From Gliomastix tumulicola (Eukaryota > Ascomycota > Sordariomycetes > Hypocreales > Bionectriaceae): a stretch of 64,000 bases of DNA. The DNA lies in the NCBI GenBank assembly GCA_001599755.1, contig BCHX01000002.1, positions 124,001 through 188,000 of the forward strand, given 5' to 3'. Positions 21,846 to 33,928 of this stretch are shown here, in pieces. The position numbers and the translations under genes were made by a program. The notes beneath the pieces are model-generated. The model did no database searches, was not told the DNA's origin, and saw only the letters and a list, made by a program, of their open reading frames with translations. Numbering within the stretch: the stretch's first letter is position 1; each line of letters opens with the position of its first letter.

Positions 21846-24199
21846 ATGGATAGCGACAGCGACAGCGACGGCGGCGATGTCGGATTCGCGCTATACGACA
21901 CTATATCCTACACGCCGCGATCGTCTAATATCTTAGACGAAGAAGACCACACCATCACGGAGAAAATGCCGGACCTTCGTCTAGATATGGACGGCCAGGC
22001 CGCAGTGCCCAGCCTGGATACGAAGGTGAAGAATGTCTACCGCGAGGGCTCCTGGGACGACTGGGCCGAATGGGATGCCACCAAGCTGGCTGAATTCGAC
22101 TCTATCAAAGCTTCGAATGACTGTGCACTTGTTGTTCGTCGGCAAAGGTCAACCGACGGAGAGGGGCGACCCGTGCTGGCCCTTCATTCGATCAAGGTGC
22201 AGAGTTCTCTGATCAAGGCCGGACTCCGGCCCGTCTTCAAAGACTACCCCAGCATCAGCACGAATCTCCGGAAGCTCGAGTTTGAGGCCCCGTTCCACGA
22301 ATTCTTCTTCCGATGGGGAGAGTTCGTCGCGGCCAAGAACTCTCTGCAGGACGACGAGCTCAGCGCGGAGCATTTCGACCATCTCTTCCGGATCATGGAG
22401 AAGGAGATGGAGCCGCATTTCCAGCAGGTATCGGACTTGCTTGAGAACAACGTCATATCGTACGACTATCTCTGGGCACTGTTTGAGCCTGGCGCAGAGG
22501 TGTATTGTCGGGCCGACGGCAAGGATCGATTGTTCCAGGTCATCAAGGGCAAGTATGAAGGCTCTCACTACTACATGAATGTCCGCTTCGTAGATACGGA
22601 CGGGGAGATCTTTGGGTTCTCAGAAGAGGGATTTGCCCTTTGGAAATTCTCAGGCTTGAAGAGGATTACAGACCTGGAGACTTTCCCAAGTTACCTTCTG
22701 CCAGCCATCGATGACGTTCGCAGCCGCCTGCTGCGAAGAGGCCGCGACTTCGAGGCTTGTAAGGGTACGCACTTCAGGGCATACTCGGGATTTTGCACTC
22801 CGTACGCCAGAAGCGCTTACGGACTATCGAGTGAACAGCGCCATGTAAGTTGGAAGCCAAGAAAGCATCATGAAAATCAGACTGACGCGTTGCCGGAAGG
22901 TTGAGGATGGGAGAGTCATGATCGACTGCGTATCGTTCGATCACAACCGTGGCACCAGTGATACTCTTCATTCGCTGGCGGATCGCACGAATCATGGCAT
23001 AGGGTCTTCCATTCTGGGCGAATGTGATCTCAGTACCTACGCGATGCCAGCCCATGTTCAGACATTGAAAGCGAAGTCGAGAGAAGCCCGTGAACGCTTT
23101 TCCGGCCAGAATGAAACTGAACTGGAAACGAACAGTGAGTATCTCGAAGGTCTTTCTCTCTTGATACGCCATGTCACTGACGCCAAACGCCATAGACGAC
23201 CAAAGCCTGAGCGATGCCCTGTACGCGCTGTGCTACCACAAGGTCAGAGGATACTGCTTCAAGAGCAAAGAATGGGGTGAGTCTCCAAGTTTCCCGCGCG
23301 TGATTTGAACCGTCAATCTAATGCGTAAACCCCTCCTCTTCAGCTGAATTCAACGTCGATGGTTTCTCAAGCATCGTCTGGAACGAGACCGCTTTTTCGC
23401 AGCTTGTTCTGCCGGATGCTTACAAATCCATTCTCTGGGCCTTTATCCAGTCCCAAGTGAATAAGGACGTCAAATTCGATGACATCGTTGAAGGGAAAGG
23501 GAAGGGTGTCATCATGCTGCTGAGCGGAAATCCTGGAACTGGCAAGACCTTGACAACAGAATCAGGTTCGTGACGCGGGAGAATTCTATCATCTCGAAGA
23601 TATTACAGCGGCTAACATTTTTTGGGTATCATGCAGTCGCCGAAGCCATGAAGAGGCCATTGTACAGCTTGAGCACCGGAGAGATCGGCGTCGACGCCAT
23701 GGACGTCGAGAAGAAGCTCCTCAAAGTCCTCGAGCTTTGCAAGAAGTGGGACGCCATCTTGCTGCTCGACGAGTGTGACGTCTTCCTTGAGAGGCGCTCT
23801 GACTCGAGTCTCGCCCGCAACCAGCTTGTTTGCGTGTTCCTCCGCCTGATGGAGTACTACCAGGGTGTCATGTTCCTGACGACGAACCGGATCGATACCC
23901 TCAGTCCGGCCTTCGAGTCGCGCATTGACCTGACAATTCACTATCCTGACTTGGACTTTGAAAGCCGACTGCGTATTTGGCAGACATTCATTCAGCCGGG
24001 ATCTGATGACACTTCGATCACGATGGAAGAGGTGGAAGACCTCGCAAAGATTGCGATGAACGGGCGACAGATCAAGAACGTGATCAAGACAGCTCGAATG
24101 CTGGCGGGGACTGATAAGAAGGGACTAGGGATCGGACATCTCCATACCATTCTCAAGGTGAAGAGGGAGCAATGCAAGACCAAGGGGTTGTTTTCATAG
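21846..24199 (+). CDS. AAA ATPase with fungal N-terminal domain
   Basis: Five exons, 21846-22844, 22900-23134, 23196-23276, 23344-23565 and 23637-24199, give 699 residues. The introns are 55-71 bp. An acidic start (MDSDSDSDGGD) is followed by about 400 residues of the fungal region that precedes a C-terminal AAA module in this family (DUF7025-like), then Walker A GNPGTGKT at about 500-507, Walker B ILLLDECDVFLE at about 555, the sensor-1 Asn in FLTTNRID and an Arg-finger region in FESRID. The P-loop exon ends directly after LTTES, with an intron interrupting the AAA core. These proteins are single-ring ATPases of unknown client, numerous in Pezizomycotina. The ATG at 21846 is the first in frame. 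The ATPase motifs are intact, so it is likely active. Confidence 0.88.
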
Positions 24200-24510
24200 C
24201 AGCCCTAGCTAGCATGGAGGAGAAATTGCTTTAGGGTAGATAGAAGGATTGTGGCGTTTCCCAGCCTCAGCCACGCCGATCATCCGGATTTGGATTAGCG
24301 GCACGAGCTGAACTTGGGCGCCCCTTTTCAAGCGCGATCGTGAAAATGAAAATTGAACCTGCAGACGCGTCCGTTCTTCCCGAGATATCTGAGGCCCAGG
24401 AGTCACTGCGGCGAGAGATAACGAACCCTGTGTCTCTGTGTCTTTCTCCCTCGGCTCTCCCAACGTCTGCTCCAGCCACTCTCTCAGAGGGTCTCACCCA
24501 AAACGCCACC
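24200..24510. other. short intergenic region
   Basis: 311 bp between two co-oriented genes. The frame of the next gene is open upstream of its ATG to about 24340, but codons there show no conserved pattern. It is taken as promoter and 5' UTR. Confidence 0.5.
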
Positions 24511-26331
24511 ATGTCTAACAATAACAATGGGTCATTGGCAAGCGACATTATCACGTATATCGGTGTGCCGTTGGCCGTGCTTGGAGGTGAACTACCTACC
24601 TAGTGTCCTAATTACGTGAACTGAAGTCAGGTATACTGATGCGACAGCAGTCTTGCCCATTCTCTACAACACCTTCGCCACTCTCGCCTCCCTCTCGCGC
24701 ATCAAGCGCATGCTGCGCAAGAGTCGCCTCACCGCACTGACACGCAGCGATGTCGTCAACCGCATCATCGAGATCGATCTGCCGAGGTACGCCGTTATGC
24801 CTCTCGACAGGTTCCGCGACCGCTCCGACTACTGGAGCCTGTCGAGGCATCCCAGCTCGATCCCAGGCGGCAGCTGGTCGACCTTTAACTGGAAGACCAA
24901 CACCATCGGCATGAAGACCCAGCGCGTCGAATACGCAGAGGATGTCCGCCAGCCGCAGGTGGAAATCGCCTTTGACGAGCTCATCTCCTATCTCATGGAC
25001 CTTGGCGCTGTGGCAGACGCCCAAGGCTGGAAGCTGCTGAGATCTACGGGACTGTGGACGCCCGTGGGATGCTGTCTGATGCGCTCGCCGGACGGGAAGG
25101 AGATGGCTCTGACGATCGCGCCGCAGGACAACGCGGACGGCAATCTATCACTTGCCGTGAGATGGGAGGGCCACTGGACTTCAAGAAGCTGCGAGAGCTC
25201 GCCGCCTTACTGGGTTCGTCTGCCAGCACCCCAGGAGAAGGATTGGAAGGTGCTGAAGCCGGAGGAACCGCCTAGCGAAGAGGCCAAACCGGAGCACGGA
25301 GACGAGACTGCGGCTGCAGCCGAATCGAACGGCCACGCCGAGCCGGAAGAGCCTGCCAAGCCTGTGGGAGACATCAGCTGCCAGATCCTCGCCTCGGGCG
25401 TCGCGGCTGCCTTCCCCGACGGCGCTCTGGACACCAACAGCAGCGTTCTCTCCGTCGCCGAGCTGGGGATAGATCATGTGCGCAGCCAGCTGGTCAACAC
25501 GAACGGCACGTGGTTTGCTGCTGCCGCTACGGCCTACGGAACAACGAGCAACACGACGCTGTGGAACTACAACATCCCGGACGAGATCGTCCTCTTCTCG
25601 AGGAAGGATTCCGTGCCCTGCGGTGTCCTGGTCATGATGGGCATCGTAGACGAATCGTTGACACCGGATTGGGCGACAAAGCACAACGACATGGGTCTCG
25701 CCCACGACCAGTTCGTCATGAGAACTCGCGAGCAGCACAGCGCAGTCACCGCTGAGCTGAGGATGAACCCGGCAGAGCGACAGGCGGCTGTGACCCGGAG
25801 AATGCAAAGGGAGATGGAGCAGCGGATGCAGGATAGTAAGTTGGCGTCCCTCCTGTTGTGTCCTTTATATGCCAAACATGAAGAAGACGTGCTGACGTAT
25901 CATCTGCAGTGCGCGATAGATCCAGGCTGGAGCGAGAGCGGGCCGAGCAGAGGATGATGGAGGCTCTCCAGAGCCCGAAGTGGAATAACAAGCTCATTGC
26001 GGACCACTGCCTTCGATGGCTGCAGCATCGAGGTGAATGGAACGAGGCCCTCACTGTTAGAGAAGTGGTTGGCTTCATGCTGCACAGGATGGTGACCAGC
26101 GAAGAGTTCACGACGGCAGCTTGCAGGATGCTCGACACGTGGAGGTCCTGGTCGGACAACGGGGGCATGAGGAGGGCCGACTTTCAGACGATCAGGGATG
26201 ATCCGGTCATGTTTGCGCAGGCCACGCTGTTCATGTCTCTGGTCACAGGCACATCGACGGGCGCGGAGGGAACGCTGGCTATGGACTTGCAGGAGTGCAT
26301 GAGGCTATGGAAGAAGGTCCGGCTAGGTTAG
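24511..26331 (+). CDS. fungal protein with N-terminal membrane anchor, function unknown
   Basis: Three exons, 24511-24586, 24648-25835 and 25910-26331, give 561 residues. The first exon plus the start of the second encode one hydrophobic helix (DIITYIGVPLAVLGAVLPIL, about residues 12-31), so the protein is probably anchored at its N terminus. The body has no motif I recognise. A region near residues 205-240 is Glu/Ala/Pro-rich and probably disordered, and the segment around MQREMEQRMQDMRDRSRLER looks like a coiled coil that spans the second intron. The C-terminal part is helical. The ATG lies in a CGCCACCATG context. It is co-oriented with the AAA gene and ends 5 bp from the stop codon of the HET gene. 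I do not assign a function. Confidence 0.8.
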
Positions 26332-26336
26332 AATCA

Positions 26337-28280
26337 TCAGTCAAGGCGAAACTTGATCCAATCCGAGGTATCTCGATTTGTGACGGCCTCTCCATCCATC
26401 ACCCCATGGACGTACGCGTCACCAATGAACTCATGACTGTCACCAGTCGACCTCGGCCGCAGAATCAACGGAACAGCACCCCCCGCGAGGATGCATATCC
26501 GGTCTCCCTTGAGCAGCCCGTGATTCCCTAAGCCTAGATACCCCTTCTTTGTCCTGAATAGCCTCCGCTGGAGGTGGTACTTCTGAAGCATCATCTGATA
26601 GCGTGTGGCGAACTCCAGCAGTCCCTCCTCGGTGGTGTCATTCAGAAACGGTCTGTCCTGAGAGTACAGACCTGGTGGATAATGGCTTCCTGGGCCGTCT
26701 ACATCTCCTGCGGCCCGCAGCCACTGGAGCCAGGCGACGAAATCAGCCCGGTGATGATCGTATTCGTCTTCGGGACAGCGTCGAGCCCACCATCCCCCGA
26801 CACCGCGCATCATGGCCGTGAATGTCATGGCGTACGCTTGGACGATGTCGGGCTCTATAGGATACGGGCCGTCGGGAGATCGCGTGTAGGGCTTCCAGGG
26901 CTCCTCCACGTGGAAAACGGGCTGGAGAGGAGGGATTTGGCTGCGCGCGCCCTTCAGCTCGATACGACACACGTCCTCGACGACATCCAGCTCGAATCCG
27001 GGCACGGATAATACCTTTCCTTTCGTATCGTCCAGGAGCAGCACAGGTGCACCGTCACCTGTACCGGCCGAGAAGAACTGATACCACATAGACGAGACAT
27101 TGGGCACAAGGTCAACCCTGTGCCAACGTGGCACCCACGAGGGGAGGGGACCTTCATTGGGTATCTTGGGATTCCGGTCGACCGTGGTGAGGATCCCCAG
27201 CCCCTTCTCGTACGTAATGATCCTCCGCGCCACGTCGATATAGATGTCATAGTCCCAGATCCGATAATTGACCTCCACGTCCGGATACTCTCTGCGGAAA
27301 GGAGGCAGGTGGATGAGCGCGTAGATCTTATCTCTGAGATCTGTCGCGTTGAAGTCCTTGATGTGGTCGAGGAGCACTTTGAGCTCTTGGTTCCCTTCTT
27401 CCCACTGACTTCCTCGCATGTTCATGATGTTGAATCGGGTCGTGGTCATGTAGTCGCTCATCGTGCTGTTTGCTCGGTAGGTGACGTCGGTTCCGTTGTT
27501 TAAAACCCAATCGGCTGTATGATACAGGGACGCGTATGAAACGGTCTGCTGACCACAGAAGAATACTGCACTTTTGGCAAAGTATACCTCTTGGATGACC
27601 TGCACAATAGACACGTTAGCTTAGTTCTATATGGGATAGGGACACATGTAGAGACTCACCCAGATGCGAGAGAACCATGGTCGACAAAGAAAATGAAACA
27701 AGGAACCCCATTTTGTCGATTCCGGACCTGGCAGATCGGCGAATCCCATGTCAAGTGCTTGCCTTGGGTCTCGCCCCGTGATTCTCAAGCGAGCGTCCAG
27801 CTCGTCAGCGGATATCGACAGTCTCTTGCACACAATATCGGTGATGTCGCGGACGATCTCGAGAGCCGTCTCGGAGTGCTCATCGCTCGGGCCCAGCCAG
27901 ACCAGACACCGCGTGCAGAACTTGTATATCAAGTGCATGATCCGCACCTGCTGTGCCCTCTCATCCGGATCCTCCTGGTTGATGCAGATCGCGTCTGCCC
28001 ACAGCGTGCGGTCGCCATTGGGGAGTCGGAAACGTTGGAGCGCCTCGTGGAGGTTGCGCGTCACTGCGAAGTCTCTGCCGTCGCAGCTGACAATCTGCTT
28101 GTCCTCGGCATTACCCCAGACATACGAAAGGGCCCCGTAGCTCGGACCGTCGTCTAGAGCGGCGGGAGCGAGGGAAATGGAAATTGGCTCGTCGCCTGTT
28201 CCAGCATGGAGCTGTATGAGCCGAATATGCCGCTCGCTAGGCAGCCGTTTATAGACACGCGTGCCATCGGGAGAGTCCAT
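26337..28280 (-). CDS. HET-domain (heterokaryon incompatibility) protein
   Basis: Two exons, 27660-28280 and 26337-27599, with intron 27600-27659 (GTGAGT, branch GCTAAC, TGCAG), give 627 residues. The HET domain occupies the first half: YGALSYVWG (about residue 48), LWADAICINQED (about 92), VWLGPS (about 127) and FSRIWVIQEV, the last restored exactly by removing the intron. HET domains are found in fungal non-self recognition proteins whose activation can cause cell death. No NACHT or repeat domain is fused here; the C-terminal half is the generic region seen in HET-only proteins. A TGCCGTTATTCGG element lies about 130 bp upstream. It is convergent with the preceding gene at 5 bp. The family is certain; a role in incompatibility is not implied by the domain alone. 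Confidence 0.92.
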
Positions 28281-28815
28281 AGCATGCTATACTAGCTGTG
28301 CTTTGAGAGAAATATGAGAGCATCTGTGAGCTGCAAGATGTGGTGACCGGGGGGAGCTGAGGATTTATCAATCTCCAGCGCAGATCAGCGGCTGCGAAGC
28401 CCCGCACTGCCGTTATTCGGGGGCTGTGCTACGGACTAGGAGATGACCTCAGCGTTTCTAGACGGACTAGGCGAAGGACGGGCGAACCAGATGGTCCGGC
28501 TTGGCATGTGTGACTGATGGGGCTGGTCATACACAGCAAGTCGGCTTAGCAGGATAGAAGGCAGATGCAATCACTGGTTCTTGATCTTGATGTGGAATTC
28601 AGCGTTGTCGACTCTGTTATCTCGCTACGTAGTAGGATTTCACACCGAATACGCCTGCCACGGTAAACCTGCTGGTGCTTGATAGCTGTAGAGGCATGGC
28701 GAGGCGGATCTATGCAGGCCATCACGATGATAAGAGAGAACCTCAAAGCTGAGGCTTGGTGTCTAAGCTAGCATACCATCACTGCCCTCATTCTACGGAG
28801 AGCAGGCAGAGGTCC
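28281..28815. other. intergenic, HET promoter and ADE1 3' side
   Basis: 535 bp. It contains TGCCGTTATTCGG at 28408-28420, similar to the triple repeat upstream of the F-box gene. I see no gene. Confidence 0.5.
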
Positions 28816-30367
28816 TCACTCCAACTTGGCCAAGGCCTGTTCTAGTGTCTCGCCAGTGAGCCTGTACCTGCTGTCAGTGATCCAGTCCTTACGAGTATTG
28901 GCACAGGAAAACTCACATCCTGAAGACATCTCGGTACTTCTCGGCAGTCTTTTCAACAACGTCGTCAGGAAGAACGACCTAGCCGTGTTTTCATTAGCTT
29001 TCTGACGAGAGAATGATATTTGCAGCCTCCACTTACGCCAGGCTTGCCCTTCAGACCATGGCTCGTCAGGTAGTTGCGCACGAACTGCTTGTCGAAGCTA
29101 TCCTGTTCCTGTCCGATCTGCACAGGAGCGGCCCAGAAACGTGAGCTATCCGGCGTCCTGCAGGAGGCATGGTTAGAACCGGGACTTGAGCGGACCAGGT
29201 ATCAGCACATACAGGACTTCATCGATCAGGACGACGTCATCAGTTGCTTCATCAACGCCTGTGTCGAATTAGTGCAGTGCTCGTAGAGATCACCTCGAGG
29301 TGCCTACCGAACTCCATCTTGGTATCGGCAATGACAATGCCTTTCTCGAGCTGCATACAAGCAGTCAGCGAATATTCAAAACACCACATTGTCAATGAAA
29401 TAAAGACCAAAGAATGGAAGCTGTGAAGGGACGCGTGCTTACCGCATACTCAGAGGCGGCCTTGTAAACGGAGAGCGCAATGGCTTCGACACGTTCGGCG
29501 TACTTGTCGCCGACAATCCTTCTGGCCTGGTCCGGGGAGATGTTCTCGTCCTTCTCTCCTACAGGTGCTTTCGTCGATGGCTAGGAATACCTGATCAGCT
29601 CCTGAACCAGACAAGAACCATGCCGCATCGTAAAGGGAACAGTATGCTAACATACAGTGTATATGGGACCGCCTGGGAAGGCCTGGCAGCGCTGCAGGCC
29701 CGCTGGCTGGGGGATGCCATGTACAGTACCATGCTTTTCGTATCTGGGGAAAGCGTCAGTCGAGGGCGAGACGACAACCATCATAAGAGTGCATGAGGAA
29801 CCTACTCGCTCCATGCTGACCCAGTAATATAGCCTCGTACTGCAGACAAAAAGGTGAGAAATACGACAGCTAGATCTAGAGGTCATCCTTGAACTTACCG
29901 ATGACCTCGAGGGGCAGCACCTTGAGCGACCTGACCTGCATGCAACGACCTCGCAGCGCAACCGTTTCGTCTTCAGAGAGTAGCCCGGGGGCGGATGGCG
30001 CGTTCATGCTGAGGAGGTGGTGCTTCAGGCCGGGGATCTTCTCACTCAGGATCTTGAACCAGTGGGCTGCTGATGATTAGCAACTGGGACACGATGCAAC
30101 CGGCGGCTCGTGACGGCGAACCTGAGATTTGGCAGAGAACTGCGCCCTTGTCGGGAATGCCGTTGGACAAGATCTCATCGTACGCCGAGATGCGGTCGGT
30201 TGCGACCATAAGCAGGGAGGCATCGTCGATCTTGAATAACTCGCGCACCTTGCCGCTGTCGAGGAGATCGTTAGGAGGGGCACGATAAGTAGAGATGGCG
30301 GGGCGGCTCACCTGGCAATAGGCGACAAGGATGCCAATGATACGGAAGTGACAGCCTGAGGCGACAT
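28816..30367 (-). CDS. ADE1: SAICAR synthetase (phosphoribosylaminoimidazole-succinocarboxamide synthase)
   Basis: Eleven exons: 30312-30367, 30122-30255, 29899-30066, 29806-29839, 29656-29743, 29443-29580, 29308-29350, 29213-29258, 29037-29157, 28917-28978 and 28816-28861. They total 936 nt and encode 311 residues. Every junction keeps frame and restores family sequence: SGKVRELFKIDD at the N terminus, ATDRISAYDEIL, NGIPDKGAVL, VRGYITGSAWSEYEKHGTVH, IADTKMEFGVDEATDDVVLI, and DEVLTPDSSRFW near the end. The enzyme ligates aspartate to CAIR in purine synthesis, in the cytosol. The length matches yeast Ade1 (about 306 residues). The first intron removes a stretch whose translation would otherwise look like a longer N terminus. 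The intron load (10 in 1.55 kb, one exon of only 34 nt) is far above that of all neighbours. Confidence 0.93.
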
Positions 30368-30955
30368 TGTCGATGCTCAGGCAAGGCGATGCAGGGCGAT
30401 GAGGATCAGAAATGGTGAATGTCGAAGGTCGAGATGAAGCCGAAAGCGGCGTCGGGAAAAGTTCGTGAGGCGGCTTGAAATTTGTTGGTGGGGGTGGATC
30501 ACCGTGCCACATGCACTGTGAGAGGGGCAATTGCCAGGCAATGCTTACGTCATAGCGGGCATTTAGCTGATATCTACAGTGCGGCTCACAGTGTGTGTTT
30601 ACTGCCCCTCCATTGGCTGCGAAACTGATTTTCTGCTGCCAACCTGATGTCCAGCACCAACCTCAATTCCTACGCTCATAGATCTTATGGATCTTGCGTG
30701 AATCAGTCTGGATCATACTATTATCCCATAGGTTTTGCCCCCATGCTCTGTCCCCAGTCCTCGGTTCACAGATGCACTTATGAATGGCCAGAGCAAAGGC
30801 ATATTCCTCACTTCGAAGCAGGCGGCCTCAATCATCAATGGACATACACATCGATCTCCAGCAGGTATCAAAGGATGTAGCGCAAGTCACTTCTAACTAA
30901 GGTGCGATCTCTCTTACAAAAAAAATAAAATTACATAAGTAGGTATGTTCTAACG
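30368..30955. other. intergenic, ADE1 promoter and 3' side of the GPI gene
   Basis: 588 bp. It includes pyrimidine-rich sequence near the ADE1 start and AT-rich sequence with an A-tract around 30917-30930. I see no gene. Confidence 0.5.
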
Positions 30956-32373
30956 CTATATCATCAAAAAATACGCAAACGATGTCGCCAGCCCAACGAG
31001 CACGCCCCAAGTCCTGACCTGCATCTGCAAAGCCGAGTTCTGCGAGCTGCAACCAACCTCGCTCGGATGCTCCGTGCCGGACATATTCCCAAAGCCCTCA
31101 AACGCGATGTCGCAGTCCAGCTGGCCAGAGTAGTCCTCCAGGCGAACAACGCCATCGACCCGTGCATTTTGCTTGAAAATGGACTCCCTATGATCACGTT
31201 CGTTAGCAAAGGCGATAGCAACGGCGAGTCCTCCGTCCCGGCGTAGCATCCCGACACTTACACAAATTCAGTCGTAAAGTTGCCACTCAGCCAGACTCTC
31301 TCCATCGTCTCCTCAGGCCAGTACCAGATCTGCCTCCCGTCTTTGTACTCGGTCAAATTGAGCTTCGGGCTGCTGCTCGCGATGTACAAGTCGAAATTGC
31401 GCCAGGCCTTCGCTTGTGACGGCAGCTCCAGCGTCTCCATGTTATCGGACGGTCCAATCGAGACTTGAGTGGCATGGTCGAACGCCAGCGTGAGATCGAC
31501 AATGTCATCCGACTCCCTGACACCGAACTGCTCGACCGTAAGATTCTTCAGAGCAGAGCCTCGTTCCAGCGTCTTGATTCCGCTCCGCAATTCGAGCCTC
31601 TCGATATGCTGCTCCGTGGTGTTCGGTCCGCCGAGGATGACAGTCAGGTCGTTGCCTGAGAAGGTCAGGCTGGGCAACCTGGTCCAGCCGAAGGTGATGG
31701 TACGGACGTTGGGGATGGTATTCGCATAGAAGGACATGCCGCTGCCCTCGGTCCAGAAGTCTCGCAGCATAGGATCAATCGGGTTCTTGAAGAACCCGTC
31801 CAGCGACTCGATCTTGCCCGCATTCCACAGACCCACGCCGCCGTTGCCCCAGCCCCTGTCGTGGAATCCCTCCAGGCCGTCGAGGAGCAGCGTCTCGAGC
31901 CGCTCGGTCTCGAGGATGAAGTTGCCGATCCACCGCAGATCCGTGAAGTCGAGGTGCGTGACGTTGTCCAGCCGCTTGAGCGAGACGGTGGCGTTGACGC
32001 TCTCGAGCTTGGGCAGCACCAGCGCCTGGAGGCCCTGGAAGTACCAGAAGTCGATGCTGCCGTGGATCTCCCTCAGGGTCGAGCTGGTGATGTTGAACGG
32101 GTCCGGGATCTCGCACTGGGTATCGAATGCATCGCAGCCGTCATGCGCAATGGTCCCCTTGATCACCTCGAGGCCGTCCAGGTTGACCGTCTCTGCCAGG
32201 TCGTGGTCGAGGATGAGATTACCCTCGAGCGTGGTGCACGAGTCGCGCAGCTCTTTGGCATCGTCGGCGTTGGCGATGGTCACATTACTTGCACAGTCGA
32301 CGTCAGCAAAGACGCCGATGCTGGCGGACGCGAGCAATACTGCGTGAGCTGCTGCTGTGAAGAGACGAACCAT
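30956..32373 (-). CDS. Ecm33-like GPI-anchored cell-surface protein
   Basis: Two exons, 31262-32373 and 30956-31187, with intron 31188-31261, give 447 residues. A signal peptide (VRLFTAAAHAVLLASASIGV) is followed by receptor-L-type leucine-rich beta-solenoid repeats (LEGNLILD, LDGLEVIKG, LVLPKLESVNATVSL, LDFTDLRWIGNFIL). Such an arrangement is that of the Ecm33/Sps2 family, needed for cell-wall integrity. The second exon supplies a Ser-rich stretch and a C-terminal hydrophobic tail (WGVLVGLATSFAYFLMI) as expected for GPI attachment; the likely omega site is one of the small residues in CSSQNSA. Several N-x-S/T sites are present. The ATG at 32371-32373 is the first in frame. The family assignment is by repeat pattern and topology. 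Confidence 0.8.
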
Positions 32374-32807
32374 TTTCGCGACGATGGCTTCGAGAGAGAG
32401 CCTCAAAACAAGGACGTCAGTGGCGTGATGGTGGGTATTTGGGCCATTATTTTAAGGGATTCATCAATGCCTTGTGCAATGCGCAATTTCTCCTGACCCC
32501 CTTGGCGTTTATGGCCTGGACGAATCCTCAGTGCCGTATCCTTGCCTAAAAGTCTTGGTTGGGGCGCGGTAGGGCTCGTGAGACGAAAATAAATACGGTG
32601 ATTGGCGACTTTTAGGTACAGATTCTCTTGGCTACAGAGCAGTAAGCAGCTCGACCTTCCATAATTCAGAGCATCCCATGCATTTTGACCCCCACAGAGA
32701 CGCGCTTAGCCTTAACTATCCGCCTCGGGCCCGTGGCTCTGGCTTGGCCCGGCGGCCCTGCAAGGCGCACTCCATGATACACGTCATCTTCCAGCAAAAC
32801 ACTCCCC
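32374..32807. other. intergenic, no gene seen
   Basis: 434 bp holding the promoter of the GPI-anchored gene and the 3' side of the hydroxylase gene. I see no gene. Confidence 0.5.
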
Positions 32808-33854
32808 TTAGAACAGCGGCAGCGGCACGGGACTGTCCCAGTCGATGTTGTCCTCCCTGCACTCGATCCGGTCCTTGCACGTCCCGAAGACGCGATCCCA
32901 CAGACGCGTCTGCTTCCCGTAGTTGCCGCTCGTCCGCCAGCCCTGCCGGTGATGCATGTCGTGATCCTCGATGATGAGCTCGCAGTCGAACATGCGCAGC
33001 AGGAAGGTCAGCGGGTTCGGGGGCTCGGCGTGCACGCGCAGGCCGCTGTGGCCAGCCAGCTCGGCGAAGACGACGAACTGGTGGCCGACCCACCACTCGT
33101 AGAAGCCCATGGGGAAGCCCATCGCGCGCATGGAGAAGAAGGTCAGGAGCGGGATGCCGGCGATGTCGAACAGCTCCTGCTCGTGGTCCGCGTAGAGCGT
33201 CAGGAGAGGGTTCGGCTGCTTGGTGAGGTGGTGGGTGCGGTGGTACTTCCAGAGGCCGGGCAGCTCGTGCATCAGGCGGTGGTACCAGTAGAACCAGAAG
33301 TCGAGGATGATGCCGTACAGCCCGGCCTCAAACGGCAGCCAGAGCCAGTTCGTCTCCGACGGGAGCTTGTCCGCGCGGTACGTGAGGAAGACGGTGAACA
33401 GAGGACGGCTGAACGAGGTCAGAAGCAGCGAGATGACCGTCTTGCTGACACCGACATCCGGGACGCCGTCTCGCTCGTGCGTGTCCCCATCGAGGAACCC
33501 CGTCTTGTGTCCGACCTTGCGCAGGGCGTGCAGCTCGTGGATGGCGATGAACTTGAACGCCATGGCGTAGAACAAGTAGGCCTGGAAGGCGGACAGGTTA
33601 TGCCCCAGGTAGCCCGCCAGAAATTGGTGAATAGCCAGCGGTACTAGAGCGTGGAAGATGACCCAACGGTGAAGCTGCCATTCTGGAGTATATGGCACCT
33701 TGTCCGTCTTGGGGTGGACGGGGATGGCCTCGTTGAGGTTGGTAGGGTGAATGCCCAGGAGCTCGAAGAACCAGTGAGAGGACGTCCACTCTGCCCTGTC
33801 GAGACGACGCCAGGTGGACTGCATCGAGTCTTTGGGGTTTCGTTTTGAGCTCAT
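32808..33854 (-). CDS. fatty acid hydroxylase/sterol desaturase superfamily enzyme
   Basis: A single exon of 348 residues. The three histidine boxes of the di-iron membrane hydroxylases are present in order: HRLMH (in FYWYHRLMHELPG), HRTHH (in KYHRTHHLTKQ) and HDMHH (in IIEDHDMHHRQGW), together with a further conserved HSGLRVHAEPPNP between them. Four or more hydrophobic segments flank the boxes (for example LYGIILDFWFYWY). The protein should be an ER membrane enzyme that uses cytochrome b5 and oxygen to hydroxylate or desaturate a lipid. Sterol C4/C5 and sphingolipid enzymes share this pattern and I cannot separate them. A TATAAAG box lies about 70 bp upstream. It is divergent from the SDR at 34961. 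Confidence 0.88.
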   Translation of the reverse strand: MSSKRNPKDSMQSTWRRLDRAEWTSSHWFFELLGIHPTNLNEAIPVHPKTDKVPYTPEWQLHRWVIFHALVPLAIHQFLAGYLGHNLSAFQAYLFYAMAFKFIAIHELHALRKVGHKTGFLDGDTHERDGVPDVGVSKTVISLLLTSFSRPLFTVFLTYRADKLPSETNWLWLPFEAGLYGIILDFWFYWYHRLMHELPGLWKYHRTHHLTKQPNPLLTLYADHEQELFDIAGIPLLTFFSMRAMGFPMGFYEWWVGHQFVVFAELAGHSGLRVHAEPPNPLTFLLRMFDCELIIEDHDMHHRQGWRTSGNYGKQTRLWDRVFGTCKDRIECREDNIDWDSPVPLPLF

Positions 33855-33921
33855 GGTTACAATTGTCTTAGTTGGTGATCATGGATGATATCCCGAGAGT
33901 CTAGGGGGAGGGACGGTCGTT

Positions 33922-33928
33922 CTTTATA
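33922..33928 (-). promoter_or_regulatory. TATA box of the hydroxylase gene
   Basis: TATAAAG on the minus strand, about 70 bp upstream of the start codon. Confidence 0.5.
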
